A stretch of DNA of 64,000 bases from Leptobacterium flavescens (GCF_010671605.1 NZ_JAABOO010000002.1:682001-746000), one strand, 5' to 3'. Positions 26,612 to 37,006 are shown, counted from the stretch's first letter. Notes: generated by a model not told the origin, from the letters alone. Program-made: numbers and translations.

Positions 26612-29482
26612 TTATTTCAATTCGGCATTCAGGGTCTTATCTACCGGTTTTGCATTTTTATCCAGTAAAATAACCTCATCAAAGCCTGCACTGATAAATT
26701 GTTTATACTGTGTTTTGGCATCTCCGACCACCAGATAAGCCATCTTTGTTTCATCGAGATATTTTTGCGCCAAAGCCTTATGTTCTTCCAGGGTCATATT
26801 GCTAACAATACTTTCTTCATTACCAATATAATCTCCGGGAAAACCATAAGTACTCATCGTCTGCAACATTCCAAGCAGAGAGCCCTGTGTCTCAAATCTT
26901 CGTGCATTCGATTTAATAAGTGCATTCTTGGTGAAATCAAGATCATCCTGAGAAATACCGTCTTTGTATTTTTCTATCTCATTTTTGAAGATCTGAACAG
27001 ATTCCAGAGTCGTATTTGTCCGTACACTGGATGAAGCGGAAAAAGTACCCGGGATCTTGGTTCCTGAGAATCCTGAACGCGCTCCGTAAGTATATCCTTT
27101 TTCCTCTCTCAAGATCAAATTCACATTACCTGAGAAAGATCCTCCCAGCTTATAGTTCATCACTGTAGCAGGGTAGAAATTCTCATCGGTTCTCGCCATT
27201 GACAGGTAACCTATATTGATAACCGATTGTTTGGCATCCGGTATATCTACAAAATACAGAGAAGATTTGTTTCGTTCCGGGTTTATTTCATATTCCGGAA
27301 TGCTAACTTCCTTACTGGCCCACTTAGATTCAAGGCCTTCAAGTGCTTTAAGAGCTTTTTCCTTAGAAATATCCCCAACTACATGGAACCTGCTAATAGA
27401 AGGAGAGTAATTTTTATCGTAGAACTCCTTCATGTCATCGATAGTAATGGAACTAACAGATTCTTCCGTTCCTGAGGTCGGATAGGCAAACATGTGCTTT
27501 TCTCCGTAAAGAAGCTTGTTAAACACTCTGTTGGCAACCGCATTCGGATTGGCATCAGATCTTTTAATACCGTTTATCGTACTGATCTTAATTCTTTTAA
27601 ATTCTTCTTCATCCCATCTGGGTTCCAAAAGAATCTCTTCTATCAGTGCCATGGTCTTATCGAAATTACGAACCAAAGTATTTCCTCTGATGGTAATGCT
27701 CTCCCTGCCGGTAAACATATTGATAGAAGCTCCCAAAAGTTCTATTTCCTCTTCAAGTTCCTCAGGGGTCTTATTTTTTGTACCCTCCATCATAATATCT
27801 GTCATCAGGTTGGCTACCCCTACTTTATCGAAGGAATCCATCAGATGCCCTCCTTCAATTACAAGGCTGAAATTAATGATAGGGAGTTCATTCTGCTCAA
27901 TTCCGTAAACTTTAAGGTCATTAGACAGGGTTGCTGTCCATGATTCCGGTATATTTAATTTCGGAGCAGGCCCCTGTGCAGGTTCTACAGATCTGTCGAA
28001 ACTGGCCGGGGTCTTTTTAACCTCATTATCAGCCTGAGCTACTTCAGTCTGAACATTTTCCTTAATAACTTCCTCAACTACCTTAGCTCTTTCGGAATCG
28101 TTTGCTGCCAGTTCTGGTTTTCCCTTGGGAACAAAACTTGTCAGTACAAACGGCTTGCCCTTAATGTACTTTTCATAAACCCTCATTACATCTTCCTTGG
28201 TAACTGCCTTGATATTTTCAATATCCTGAGTTATAAAACCAGGATCTCCCGTAAAGACATTGTATCGGGCCAGCTGGAAAGATTTACCTAAAACACTGCT
28301 GATACCATTGTAGAATCCGGTTTCCAATCCGGCTTTGATCCTTTCAATATCCTTATCCGTAATTCCTTCTTCCTCGAATTTGCTGAACGCCTCAAAAATA
28401 CCTTGTTCAATATCGTTAAGGTTCTTACCGGCATTGGCCGTGATAATTATCCTGAATTTCCCGGCAACCTCCATAGCACTATTAAAAGCAGTTGTATTGG
28501 ATGTCAGCTCCTTGTCCTTAACAAGAACTTTATACAGAGGAGCTTTTTTTCCGTCGGCCAGTAATTGCCCTAGAAAATCAAGGGCATAGGCATCCTCATT
28601 GTATTGCTCTACTGTAGGCCATACCATATTTAACTGCGCTGTTGTTGCAAAATTATCTTCGTGATACAATCTTTTAGTTTCACTTAGGCTAACATTCTGA
28701 ACCTCCAGCGGGCTTACCTCCTGCCTTCTTTTGATCTCTCCAAAATACTTTTCGATCAAAGCTTTGGCATCTTCAGTTTCAAAATCACCGGCTACTACCA
28801 ACGTAGCGTTATTCGGGCCGTAAAACTTATCGTAAAATTCTTTTACATCCTCTATGGTTGCATTCTGCAGATCGACCAATTCTCCGATCACCTGCCAGTT
28901 ATACGGGTGTCCTTCCGGGAAAATATTCTTATCGATCACCCAATTCGTATGCCCATAAGGGTTATTGTCTACGCGTTGTCTTTTCTCATTCTGAACAACC
29001 TCCTGCTGATTCACGAATGCTGCTTCCGTAACCGTATTGATGAGATATCCCATTCTGTCCGACTCCAGCCACATTACCATTTCCATGGCATTCTTTGGCA
29101 CAACTTCGTAATAAATTGTTCCATCCTGCCAGGTTCCACCGTTAAGTGTTCCTCCGGCATCCTGAATTTTCTTAAAAAACTGATCCTGAGGTACATTTTC
29201 AGATTCCTGGAAGAGCATATGCTCAAATAAGTGAGCGAATCCAGTCCTTCCGGCTTTTTCTCTGTTTGATCCCACCCCGTACTGAATTGCGACCGATACG
29301 ATCGGATCTGACTTATCCTGATGCAGGACTACCTGTAAACCGTTATCAAGTTCATATTTTTCAAATTCAATTGATAACTTACCGTCCTCTCCACCCTTTT
29401 CAGGATTTTCACAGGACAACAAGCTTAAAAACAAAAGACCTATAAAGGCCAGGCTCATTGTCCTAAAATCTTTGATTTTCAT
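26612..29482 (-). CDS. M16-family zinc metalloprotease, two-repeat lipoprotein
   Basis: Pitrilysin-type peptidase of 956 aa with an N-terminal lipoprotein signal (GLLFLSLLSC, cysteine at about residue 24). The inverted zinc motif HLFEH gives H84, E87 and H88. The C-terminal half repeats the fold but lacks HxxEH (VANLMTDIMMEG), as in the inactive half of most two-repeat M16 enzymes, and holds the conserved arginine/tyrosine segment (REEKGYTYGARSGF). Expected to digest peptides on the outer or inner membrane face. The linker between halves is Val/Lys/Ala/Glu-rich. Confidence 0.93.
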   Translation of the reverse strand: MKIKDFRTMSLAFIGLLFLSLLSCENPEKGGEDGKLSIEFEKYELDNGLQVVLHQDKSDPIVSVAIQYGVGSNREKAGRTGFAHLFEHMLFQESENVPQDQFFKKIQDAGGTLNGGTWQDGTIYYEVVPKNAMEMVMWLESDRMGYLINTVTEAAFVNQQEVVQNEKRQRVDNNPYGHTNWVIDKNIFPEGHPYNWQVIGELVDLQNATIEDVKEFYDKFYGPNNATLVVAGDFETEDAKALIEKYFGEIKRRQEVSPLEVQNVSLSETKRLYHEDNFATTAQLNMVWPTVEQYNEDAYALDFLGQLLADGKKAPLYKVLVKDKELTSNTTAFNSAMEVAGKFRIIITANAGKNLNDIEQGIFEAFSKFEEEGITDKDIERIKAGLETGFYNGISSVLGKSFQLARYNVFTGDPGFITQDIENIKAVTKEDVMRVYEKYIKGKPFVLTSFVPKGKPELAANDSERAKVVEEVIKENVQTEVAQADNEVKKTPASFDRSVEPAQGPAPKLNIPESWTATLSNDLKVYGIEQNELPIINFSLVIEGGHLMDSFDKVGVANLMTDIMMEGTKNKTPEELEEEIELLGASINMFTGRESITIRGNTLVRNFDKTMALIEEILLEPRWDEEEFKRIKISTINGIKRSDANPNAVANRVFNKLLYGEKHMFAYPTSGTEESVSSITIDDMKEFYDKNYSPSISRFHVVGDISKEKALKALEGLESKWASKEVSIPEYEINPERNKSSLYFVDIPDAKQSVINIGYLSMARTDENFYPATVMNYKLGGSFSGNVNLILREEKGYTYGARSGFSGTKIPGTFSASSSVRTNTTLESVQIFKNEIEKYKDGISQDDLDFTKNALIKSNARRFETQGSLLGMLQTMSTYGFPGDYIGNEESIVSNMTLEEHKALAQKYLDETKMAYLVVGDAKTQYKQFISAGFDEVILLDKNAKPVDKTLNAELK

Positions 29483-29668
29483 AAATTATGTGTTTTTGAT
29501 GTAGTTTGAGCAAGGAAGATAAAGACTTTCTTCAAAAGCTATAAGAATTTAACTATGACGGAAGAAAAATTAACATTATTTTAAAACATATAAATTACGA
29601 AGCTAAACACCTCTTTTTCAGCCAATATCCTTTAAATACAGTGCATGGCTTGAGCCTGAAAGATTGAA

Positions 29669-31213
29669 TTACCCCAGCCATCCCTCTCTGTCCAGACTTC
29701 GGTACTGAATGGCCTCTCCTATATGCGAAGCTTTAATATTGTATTCACCTTCCAGATCTGCAATGGTCCTTGCTACTTTTAAAATGCGATCATATGCCCT
29801 GGCAGACAATTGTAAGCGCTCCATTGCTTCTTTTAATAATTGTTTGGATTCCTCATCGAGGCGGCAATAAAGTTTAATTTGCCCGGTACTCATCTGTGCA
29901 TTGTAATGCATATTTTCCAGTTTGCTGAAGCGTTCGGTCTGAATACTTCTGGCTTTGGTCACCCTTTTGCGGATCTCCAGGCTGGCTTCCCCTTCCCTGG
30001 CATCACCGGAAAGTTTTTCAAAAGGCACGGGATTTACTTCTATGTGAATATCGATCCGGTCTAAAAGCGGACCCGATATTTTACTGAGATATCGCTGCAT
30101 TTCTGCCGGAGAAGAAGTTACAGGAGCATTCGGGTCGTTAAAATAGCCTCCCGGACTGGGATTCATACTGGCCACCAACATAAAACTGGAAGGATAGGTG
30201 ATCGTAAACCTGGCTCTCGAAATAGTCACCTCCCTGTCCTCCAAAGGCTGACGCATTACTTCCAGAACGCTTCTCTTGAATTCGGGAAGCTCGTCCAGAA
30301 ACAGTACCCCGTTATGAGAAAGAGAAATTTCTCCCGGTTGCGGATAGCTTCCCCCTCCTACCAGGGCTACATCGGAAATGGTATGATGAGGGTTTCGAAA
30401 AGGGCGTTGTGTCATCAGCCCTGAATTCCCGGTCTTCCCGACTACACTATGTATCTTGGTAGTCTCCAGGGCCTCGTACAGGGTCATGGGAGGTAAAATA
30501 CTCGGTAATCTTTTGGCCAGCATTGTCTTTCCAGAGCCCGGGGGACCAATAAGAATGATATTGTGTCCTCCGGCAGCGGCTATTTCCATACAGCGTTTCA
30601 CCGATTCCTGTCCTTTTACATCCGCAAAATCAAATTCCGGAAATTCAACCTCTTTGTAGAATTTTTCGCGACTGTCAATTTTAAGCGGGGTCAATTCTGC
30701 CTTTTCGTCAAAAAAATCAATAACCTCAATAATACTATCCACACCATAGATATCCAGGCCTTCTACCACTGCAGCCTCTGCGGCATTCTCTCTCGGCAGG
30801 ATAAAGCCCTTAAAACCTTCTTCCTTTGCTTTTATAGCGATGGGCAAAGCTCCCTTTATCGGGTGGAGTCCTCCATCCAGGGATAGTTCTCCCATGATCA
30901 CAAAATCGCTTACATTCCCTTCTTTTATCTGACCGCTGGCAATAAGTATTCCGATAGCCAGGGTAAGATCGTATGCAGAGCCCTCTTTTCTAAGATCTGC
31001 CGGTGCCATATTGAGGGTAATCCTCTTTCCAGGAATACGGTATCCGTTGTTTTGCAAAGCAGCTGCTATCCTGTAGTTACTCTCTTTAATTGCATTGTCG
31101 GGAAGGCCTACCAGGTAGTACCCCACTCCTATATCTACATTAACTTCAATAGTGATCGTAGTAGCATCAATTCCGAAAACAGCGCTCCCATAAACTTTTG
31201 TCAACATACTCAA
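29669..31213 (-). CDS. comM: YifB/ComM-family AAA+ ATPase
   Basis: Mg-chelatase-like AAA+ ATPase of 514 aa. The N-terminal Lon-protease-like (S5) domain covers about residues 1-170 ([40 protein letters not shown]), then a Walker [16 protein letters not shown] near 222, a Walker [11 protein letters not shown] and a C-terminal Mg_chelatase_C helical domain ([21 protein letters not shown]). In Vibrio and others, ComM is a branch-migration helicase promoting integration during natural transformation; the function here is by homology. It stands alone, with no competence gene in the window. Confidence 0.93.
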   Translation of the reverse strand: MSMLTKVYGSAVFGIDATTITIEVNVDIGVGYYLVGLPDNAIKESNYRIAAALQNNGYRIPGKRITLNMAPADLRKEGSAYDLTLAIGILIASGQIKEGNVSDFVIMGELSLDGGLHPIKGALPIAIKAKEEGFKGFILPRENAAEAAVVEGLDIYGVDSIIEVIDFFDEKAELTPLKIDSREKFYKEVEFPEFDFADVKGQESVKRCMEIAAAGGHNIILIGPPGSGKTMLAKRLPSILPPMTLYEALETTKIHSVVGKTGNSGLMTQRPFRNPHHTISDVALVGGGSYPQPGEISLSHNGVLFLDELPEFKRSVLEVMRQPLEDREVTISRARFTITYPSSFMLVASMNPSPGGYFNDPNAPVTSSPAEMQRYLSKISGPLLDRIDIHIEVNPVPFEKLSGDAREGEASLEIRKRVTKARSIQTERFSKLENMHYNAQMSTGQIKLYCRLDEESKQLLKEAMERLQLSARAYDRILKVARTIADLEGEYNIKASHIGEAIQYRSLDREGWLG

Positions 31214-31365
31214 ATATAATAAAATTCTTACTTTTGAGAATTTGACTCTAAAATGCTACAGAAAAACATCAAAAGAACTACGGTTTATATATAATATTGA
31301 TTTTCAATATGTTAAATATTAAATTTTCATGTTAAAATTTAGCAAGGTATCTATAATTCCATTTA

Positions 31366-31373
31366 TAATTTTG
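31366..31373 (+). promoter_or_regulatory. Promoter -7 element upstream of the RiPP-like precursor
   Basis: TAATTTTG on the plus strand matches TAnnTTTG exactly, 80 bases upstream of the precursor ATG, in an AT-rich stretch with no other gene start. The -33 region is not a clean TTG. It implies an untranslated leader of about 70 bases containing a purine-rich AAGAAAAAGAAAAG tract. Confidence 0.55.
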
Positions 31374-31452
31374 TTATTATTACAACTCGAAAAAAGAAAA
31401 AGAAAAGAAAATTACTACATGTAAATTATTAACCATCAAACTATAATTCATT

Positions 31453-31605
31453 ATGAAAAAAGTAAGTTTAACTTCCAGGTTAAGCCTGAAGAAAAGTGTT
31501 GTTTCCAATTTCAAAGCAGAAGAGATAAAAGGAGGACATACGGGTTGCTGCCCGACAGACGGTCCACTGAATACCTGCCCTCCTCCGGGAGCACAATGCT
31601 ATTAA
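31453..31605 (+). CDS. Double-glycine RiPP-like precursor peptide (50 aa), no maturase nearby
   Basis: The ATG at 31453 to TAA at 31603-31605 encodes 50 residues. The first 28 form a leader: MKKVSLTSRLSLKKSVVSNF, then KAEEIKGG. The LSLKK...VSNF...E-E-I-KGG pattern matches Bacteroidota GG-leader natural-product precursors (class I lanthipeptide-type leaders). The 22-residue remainder starts HTGCCPTDGP and ends PPGAQCY; it holds four Cys (C32, C33, C42, C49), three Thr (T30, T35, T41) and no Ser. The gene has its own likely promoter and a strong terminator. No LanB/LanC, radical SAM, or peptidase-ABC exporter gene is within the window, so modification would need distant enzymes. It may instead be an unmodified secreted peptide. 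Confidence 0.8.
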   Translation: MKKVSLTSRLSLKKSVVSNFKAEEIKGGHTGCCPTDGPLNTCPPPGAQCY

Positions 31606-31623
31606 TTGAAAATTAATGATGAG

Positions 31624-31651
31624 AAAAGGGACTGCCGTGGCAGTCCCTTTT
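31624..31651. terminator. Bidirectional intrinsic terminator
   Basis: A perfect 13-bp stem AAAAGGGACTGCC/GGCAGTCCCTTTT is flanked by A and T runs on opposite sides. It is 19 bases after the peptide stop (plus strand) and 26 bases beyond the convergent hydrolase stop (minus strand), so it can serve both. Confidence 0.85.
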
Positions 31652-31676
31652 TAGTATGTTTTATTTTTTCCGGTTC

Positions 31677-33521
31677 TTATTTATTCAAAACCGTAAATTC
31701 TATCTGAGAACTGTTATATACTCTATGCGTCTGCTTTTTAAAATCGCTTTCCTTGGCGTAGAAAATATTATCTACAAAAGTCTGCGGGTTCAGATCGATA
31801 AGCGGGAACCATGAACTCTGTACCTGTATCTGGATCTTATGCCCTTTCTTAAACGTATGGAACACATCCTGTAATTCAATATTTACGTCGGTTACCTCAT
31901 TAGGAACAAACGCTTCCGGTTTTTCAAAGCTATTTCTGAATCGTCCTCTCATTACTTCACTTCTTACCATCATATGATAGTTACTCATTTTCAGGTGATC
32001 CTGAGTTTCCTTAAAATCCTTTGCATCCGGAGGGAATACATCAATCACCTTTACGATCCAATCGGCATCGGTTCCGGTAGTTGAAACTTTTAGTTTAGCC
32101 AGGATATCCCCTGCCAGTGTAACATCATCTTCCAGTACTTCGGTTTCAAAAACAAGTACATCAGGTCTGCGTCCTGCAAAACGCTGATCATCTGTCATAT
32201 ACTTACGCGGAGTAAATACCACCTTTATATCTTCTGAATAAGGAACCGGTTTTTTAGGATCGCTGGTAAACTCCTGGAATGAGATCTCACGGGTAGCCGT
32301 TTGTCCTAAACGCTCATTCTGTTGCAGGCTGTATACCTGCTTTGAAGTGTTCTTGGGAGGCCAGTTGGCAAAAGTCTGCCATTCGTTCTTACCTGTGTCA
32401 TATACATATGCTTCCGGTAAACCTGAATTGTTATCACCTTTCCCTTTCAGGAAGTGATTAAAGAATTTTGTTTCTATTTCATTCTGATAGAACTCAGAGA
32501 TATTATCGCCGAAATATACATTTCCGACTGCCTGACGTTCTCTGGATCTGGCCCAGTCGCCGTGACTCCAGGGTCCCATTACAATTGTGTTGTAATTGTT
32601 GCTTCTCTTTTCGATATTGGAATAGGTATTTAGCGGACCGTAAAGATCTTCCGCATCAAACCAACCTCCAACGATCATGGTAGCAGGTTTTATGTTCTCG
32701 AGGTGTTGAATGATCCCTCTGGACTTCCAGAATTCATCGTAGTTCGGATGATCCTTAAGCTGTTGCCAGAAGATATTATCCTCTTTATAGTATTTATCCA
32801 GGTTGGAAAGTGGTCCTGCATCCAGGAAAAACTGATACTGATCCTGAGTTCCCAGTTCCGGAAACTTATACCATGCCTCTGTTGTCGGTCCCGGCTTATC
32901 GTATCCGAAAAGCGCGGTCACATACCAATAGCTCAGTAAATAAGCGCCATTATGGTGGAAATCATCAAAAAAGAAATCCCCTATACAAGCCTGAGGAGAT
33001 ACCGCCTTTAAGGCAGGGTGATCGGATAAAAGCGAATAGGTTGCATAAAACCCGGGATAAGAGATCCCCCAAACACCAACTTTTCCGTTGTTGCCATCTA
33101 CATTTTTTACCAACCAGTCTATGGTATCATAAGTATCTGAAGCCTCATCTATCTGCTTTCTCTTCTTTTTGGGAATAAAAGCCCTCATATTATCATAAGT
33201 ACCTTCACTATTCCATCTTCCTCTTACATCCTGATACACGATAATATTACCCTGCTTCATCAAAGTAGCATTAGGTCCTATTTGCGATCTGAACTGATCG
33301 GCTCCGTAAGGCCTGCAGCTATAAGGAGTACGCTGTAATAAAATAGGGTATTCTTTGGAAGTGTCCTTCGGACTGTAAATAGTGGTGTGGAGTTTAACCC
33401 CATCTCTCATGGTAATCGTTATTTCCTTTTTGTTGTAATGCTCCTTAACATCATAGGTATTGTTCTGAGCACCGGCAAAATAGGTTGCCATCACAAAAAA
33501 TAGTAAAAATAATTGTCGCAT
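31677..33521 (-). CDS. CocE/NonD-family (S15-like) hydrolase, secreted
   Basis: Serine hydrolase of 614 aa related to cocaine esterase, X-Pro dipeptidyl peptidase and alpha-amino-acid ester hydrolase. The signal peptide ends YFAGA-Q. Order: alpha/beta-hydrolase core with nucleophile S154 in VWGISYPG, a helical cap, the region MIVGGWFDAEDLYG (catalytic Asp side) and GPWSHGDW (catalytic His), then a C-terminal jelly-roll (VTLAGDILAKLKVSTTGTDADWIVKVIDVFPP). It likely hydrolyses amino-acid esters, amides or dipeptides in the periplasm. It follows a convergent terminator and has no operon partners. Confidence 0.92.
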   Translation of the reverse strand: MRQLFLLFFVMATYFAGAQNNTYDVKEHYNKKEITITMRDGVKLHTTIYSPKDTSKEYPILLQRTPYSCRPYGADQFRSQIGPNATLMKQGNIIVYQDVRGRWNSEGTYDNMRAFIPKKKRKQIDEASDTYDTIDWLVKNVDGNNGKVGVWGISYPGFYATYSLLSDHPALKAVSPQACIGDFFFDDFHHNGAYLLSYWYVTALFGYDKPGPTTEAWYKFPELGTQDQYQFFLDAGPLSNLDKYYKEDNIFWQQLKDHPNYDEFWKSRGIIQHLENIKPATMIVGGWFDAEDLYGPLNTYSNIEKRSNNYNTIVMGPWSHGDWARSRERQAVGNVYFGDNISEFYQNEIETKFFNHFLKGKGDNNSGLPEAYVYDTGKNEWQTFANWPPKNTSKQVYSLQQNERLGQTATREISFQEFTSDPKKPVPYSEDIKVVFTPRKYMTDDQRFAGRRPDVLVFETEVLEDDVTLAGDILAKLKVSTTGTDADWIVKVIDVFPPDAKDFKETQDHLKMSNYHMMVRSEVMRGRFRNSFEKPEAFVPNEVTDVNIELQDVFHTFKKGHKIQIQVQSSWFPLIDLNPQTFVDNIFYAKESDFKKQTHRVYNSSQIEFTVLNK

Positions 33522-33624
33522 CGTTTATGTTTTTTGATGCTTAAATATACTTATAATGAACAAGGGATAAAAGTTAAGTTCAGAATAAAGGTGTGATGAT
33601 AAATCAATTAACAAATTTCCTGTG

Positions 33625-33716
33625 AGATGTGAGATATGTGTCAATGTTCAATGAACAGTGATCAATTATCAGTTAACAATTACCAATGACCAACAACTAA
33701 AAACTAACAACCAAAT
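33625..33716. repeat. Low-complexity intergenic repeat of the AACAATKAACAAT type
   Basis: This non-coding stretch consists of degenerate short words (caatgttcaatgaacagtg, tatcagttaacaattacc, aatgaccaacaactaaaaac). The same vocabulary recurs at about 7420-7460 and 43995-44100. It lies between the hydrolase start and the DsbD gene end. Confidence 0.55.
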
Positions 33717-33719
33717 AAA

Positions 33720-35690
33720 TTAATCTGCTCCGCCGTTCTTAAAATTGTTCAACCCTTGTTCCAGCCAGGCTTTATAGGTAGCTGAATCTGTATATTGCTC
33801 CGGAGAGTTCAGTAGTTCCATTTCAGGAGACATCAATACGTAATAGGGTTGAGACGCCGTTTCGAAATTCAGGTATTGAAAAGTAGCCCACTTTTTACCC
33901 ACCGTTTCGATAGCCCTTACCCTTCCATTGGAATTGAGAAAATCAAAACGTTTATCTTCAGGGAGTTCTTTTCTGTCGTCTACATATAAAGAGATCAGTA
34001 CGTATTCATCATTCAGGAGTTTGTAGATATCAGGAGTACTCCAGACATTCTCTTCCATCTTTCTGCAATTGACACATGCCCATCCGGTAAAATCGAGCAT
34101 AATGGGCTTGTTATTTGATTTGGCATAGGCCAGGCCTTCCTCAAAATCCTTAAAACAATTTAACCCCAGAGGGCATTCGCTTTTTTGTTCTACCACACTG
34201 TAAAATTCCGGTGGAGGGAATCCGCTAAGCAATTTCAGGGAAGTGAATTTTGCAAGGCCGGATATCAGATATACCGTAAAGGCAATAGTTAATATTCCAA
34301 AAGAGATCCTGGAAAAACTCAGTTTACTTTTAGGTCCGTCATGCGGGAACCTCAGCTTTCCGAAAATATAAAGGATCATCAGAATAAAGATCAGGATCCA
34401 TATTCCGAGGAATACTTCTCTTTTAAGGATACCCCAGTGTGCAACCAGGTCTGCATTAGAAAGGAATTTAAATGCCAGTGCCAGTTCCAGGAATCCTAAA
34501 ATAACCTTTACCGTATTAAGCCATCCTCCCGATTTTGGCAGGGAATTCAGCCAATTGGGGAATAATGCAAACAGTGCAAAAGGTAATGCCAGCGCAACTC
34601 CGAAGCCTGTCATTCCCGCCGATAAATTCGTAGCTACATCACCTTCAGACAGCGTGGTACTTCCGAGAAGTCCCCCTAGAATAGGTCCGGTACATGAAAA
34701 GGATACAATGGCCAGGGTAACGGCCATAAAGAATACCCCCAAAAGTCCGCCTACACTCGAAGCTTTATCCATTTTAGCTCCCCAGGATGCGGGTAAGGTC
34801 AATTCGTAATAACCGAAAAATGAAAAGGCAAAAAAGATAAATATTGCAAAGAAGAACAGGTTCAGCCAGATATTAGTTGAAATATTATTCAGGATATCCG
34901 GATCCAAGGAATCCAGGAAATGAAAAGGAATACTCAACAGAAAATATATAATAATGATAAAGAGGCCGTAGAAAACGGCATTTCGTATCCCTCTGCTCCT
35001 GTTATCGGATTGTTTGGTAAAGAAAGAAACCGTTAAAGGGATCATCGGGAAAACACAGGGTGTCAGCAACGCCAGCAACCCTCCGAGAAACCCTAATGCA
35101 AAAATACCCCAGAGACCATTCTTGTTCTGAGCTATTTCGTTAGCTCCCTTAATAAGGTTCGGGTTCTTAATATCGAGTTTTAATTGTTTTGAAAGAGCCA
35201 GGCTCCTTTCATCTATATTCTTTTCTGCAAGACTCACTTCCGACCCATCCAGGGAAAAGGTAAAATCATTATCGGTAAAAATACAAACCTTATCATCACA
35301 AGCCTGATACTCTACCAGAGCTTTAAGGACATTCAGGTTCTCATCCAGAAGTTTTATACGCTGTGTAAACACCGCTTCATGATCAAAAAAGGAGAGGTCT
35401 ATCTCAAAAATCTGATCGTATTCGGTTATTGACTCGGATTCCTTCATAGGTCCCACCAGTTCAAAGGCATTTGCTTCATTTTCAAATAGGAAGCTCGTGG
35501 GAATGGGCCCTCCTTCAACTTCTTCGATTGAATACAGGTGCCATCCGTCCCGGATCGTAGCTTTAAAGATCAGGTCGTATTCTGTATCTGAAATCTTTTT
35601 TATGGATTTTTCCCATTGCACAGGGTCGTTTGCCTGTCCGAAAGAAAGGGCACTTATCAGAACGCTGAATATGATTAAAAAAGGTTTCAT
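33720..35690 (-). CDS. DsbD-like thiol:disulfide interchange protein
   Basis: Transfers electrons from cytoplasmic thioredoxin to the periplasm. Layout of 656 aa: signal peptide (ends ALSFG-Q), a DsbD N-terminal immunoglobulin-like domain with two cysteines in YQACDDKVCIF, eight hydrophobic segments with the paired membrane cysteines (LLTPCVFPMIP and SFSCTGPILGG), and a C-terminal thioredoxin domain with C539-x-x-C542 (GWACVNCRKME). All three cysteine pairs expected for the relay are present. It overlaps the tilS stop by 1 base, probably one transcription unit with tilS and the genes above it. Confidence 0.93.
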   Translation of the reverse strand: MKPFLIIFSVLISALSFGQANDPVQWEKSIKKISDTEYDLIFKATIRDGWHLYSIEEVEGGPIPTSFLFENEANAFELVGPMKESESITEYDQIFEIDLSFFDHEAVFTQRIKLLDENLNVLKALVEYQACDDKVCIFTDNDFTFSLDGSEVSLAEKNIDERSLALSKQLKLDIKNPNLIKGANEIAQNKNGLWGIFALGFLGGLLALLTPCVFPMIPLTVSFFTKQSDNRSRGIRNAVFYGLFIIIIYFLLSIPFHFLDSLDPDILNNISTNIWLNLFFFAIFIFFAFSFFGYYELTLPASWGAKMDKASSVGGLLGVFFMAVTLAIVSFSCTGPILGGLLGSTTLSEGDVATNLSAGMTGFGVALALPFALFALFPNWLNSLPKSGGWLNTVKVILGFLELALAFKFLSNADLVAHWGILKREVFLGIWILIFILMILYIFGKLRFPHDGPKSKLSFSRISFGILTIAFTVYLISGLAKFTSLKLLSGFPPPEFYSVVEQKSECPLGLNCFKDFEEGLAYAKSNNKPIMLDFTGWACVNCRKMEENVWSTPDIYKLLNDEYVLISLYVDDRKELPEDKRFDFLNSNGRVRAIETVGKKWATFQYLNFETASQPYYVLMSPEMELLNSPEQYTDSATYKAWLEQGLNNFKNGGAD

Positions 35691-37003
35691 TAATGCAATT
35701 GTATTTTTAATATTTGATTTGTTTTTTCCGTTATCCTATAACGTTGATCTGTTCTTTTTCCTATAATCCAGATGATATCGCCGTTAGCAGAACAAAGCAA
35801 CCATTGATTTTCCTTGGCGATCAGAGAGAATTTTTCATCCTTAAAAAACTTGCTCAATTTCTTTTTCCCTCCTAATCCAAGTGGATAAAAATAGTCACCA
35901 TTTTCCCATTTTCTTACGAGCAGGGGGAATTTTAACTTTTCTTTATCAACGTAAATCAGATTATTGTATTGCTCCCCCATCTTCTTTACCGCTTCCAGAC
36001 TGATATTCAAGGGATAAGTGAGTTTTTCATGCTCCGAATTGATATGATACTCATCTTTCGTTTCATCTTTTCCCTCTATCCTTTCCAGGAGAATATCATC
36101 CCTGTCCTTAAGCATTCTGTGAGTAGATGAAAAGAGCTGTTTTCCACTCTGTGCATTCAGCAGATCTGCAATATCATCCCATTGTGTAAAGCCAAAGTCC
36201 TTAAAAAGTTCGTACAGGTACGCTTTTAAAGGCTGAAGCTTTTTCAATTCATCAACAGCAATTCTGTATATCTTTTCTTCCTGCCGGAATATGCGTGCCT
36301 GTATCTTCCCGATTTCGGTATTCAGGATATCCGCATTCCCTTCCAGATAAATCTGAGTATTTAAAAAATTCTGAAGGAACTGAGGGTGCAACTCTTTAAG
36401 CTTAGGAACGATCTCATGCCTGATCTTGTTTCTCAGGTATTTGGTTTCCTGATTACTGCTGTCTTCCCTCCAGGAGATCTTATTTTCTTTGGCGTAGATT
36501 TCTATTTCCTTTCTTGAAAAAGGCAATAAAGGCCTTACTCTCTTCTTATTTAACTGAGGGATCCCACTCAGCCCTTCCAGTCCCGTTCCTCTGCTAAGAT
36601 TAATTATAAAGGTTTCCAGGTTGTCATCAGCATGATGAGCAGTAAGAACATAATCAAACTTCAGATCCGTACAAAGCCTGTCAAACCAGTTGTACCTGAG
36701 CTCTCTGGCTGCCATCTGGATAGACAATCCTTCCGTTTCCGCATAGGCCTGAGTGTCGAAATGTTCAATAAACACCTCAACATTATGGTCGTCGGCCCAT
36801 TCTACAACAAATTGTTCATCTCCATCGCTTTCCTCTCCCCTTAAATGAAAATTACAATGGGCCAGGGTCATATTCATCTCTGCTTTAAGGCATAGATGAG
36901 CAAGGACCATACTGTCAAGCCCTCCGCTTACGGCAATAAGCACCCTGCTCTTGCTTAGAAAAGGCAGATCATTTACAATATGTTCTTTAAATTTATCCAG
37001 CAT
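35690..37003 (-). CDS. tilS: tRNA(Ile)-lysidine synthetase
   Basis: ATP-dependent modification of C34 to lysidine in the CAU-anticodon isoleucine tRNA, essential for AUA decoding. The PP-loop SGGLDSM is at residues 26-32 and the substrate-binding region LRYNWFDRL...YVLTAHHADDNLET is present. The C-terminal TilS domain (PLGLGGKKKLSKFFKDEK) supports full function. At 437 aa it is complete. It is 3 bases after the lysophospholipase-like gene and 1 base overlaps dsbD-like. Confidence 0.95.
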   Translation of the reverse strand: MLDKFKEHIVNDLPFLSKSRVLIAVSGGLDSMVLAHLCLKAEMNMTLAHCNFHLRGEESDGDEQFVVEWADDHNVEVFIEHFDTQAYAETEGLSIQMAARELRYNWFDRLCTDLKFDYVLTAHHADDNLETFIINLSRGTGLEGLSGIPQLNKKRVRPLLPFSRKEIEIYAKENKISWREDSSNQETKYLRNKIRHEIVPKLKELHPQFLQNFLNTQIYLEGNADILNTEIGKIQARIFRQEEKIYRIAVDELKKLQPLKAYLYELFKDFGFTQWDDIADLLNAQSGKQLFSSTHRMLKDRDDILLERIEGKDETKDEYHINSEHEKLTYPLNISLEAVKKMGEQYNNLIYVDKEKLKFPLLVRKWENGDYFYPLGLGGKKKLSKFFKDEKFSLIAKENQWLLCSANGDIIWIIGKRTDQRYRITEKTNQILKIQLH

Positions 37004-37006
37004 TCC

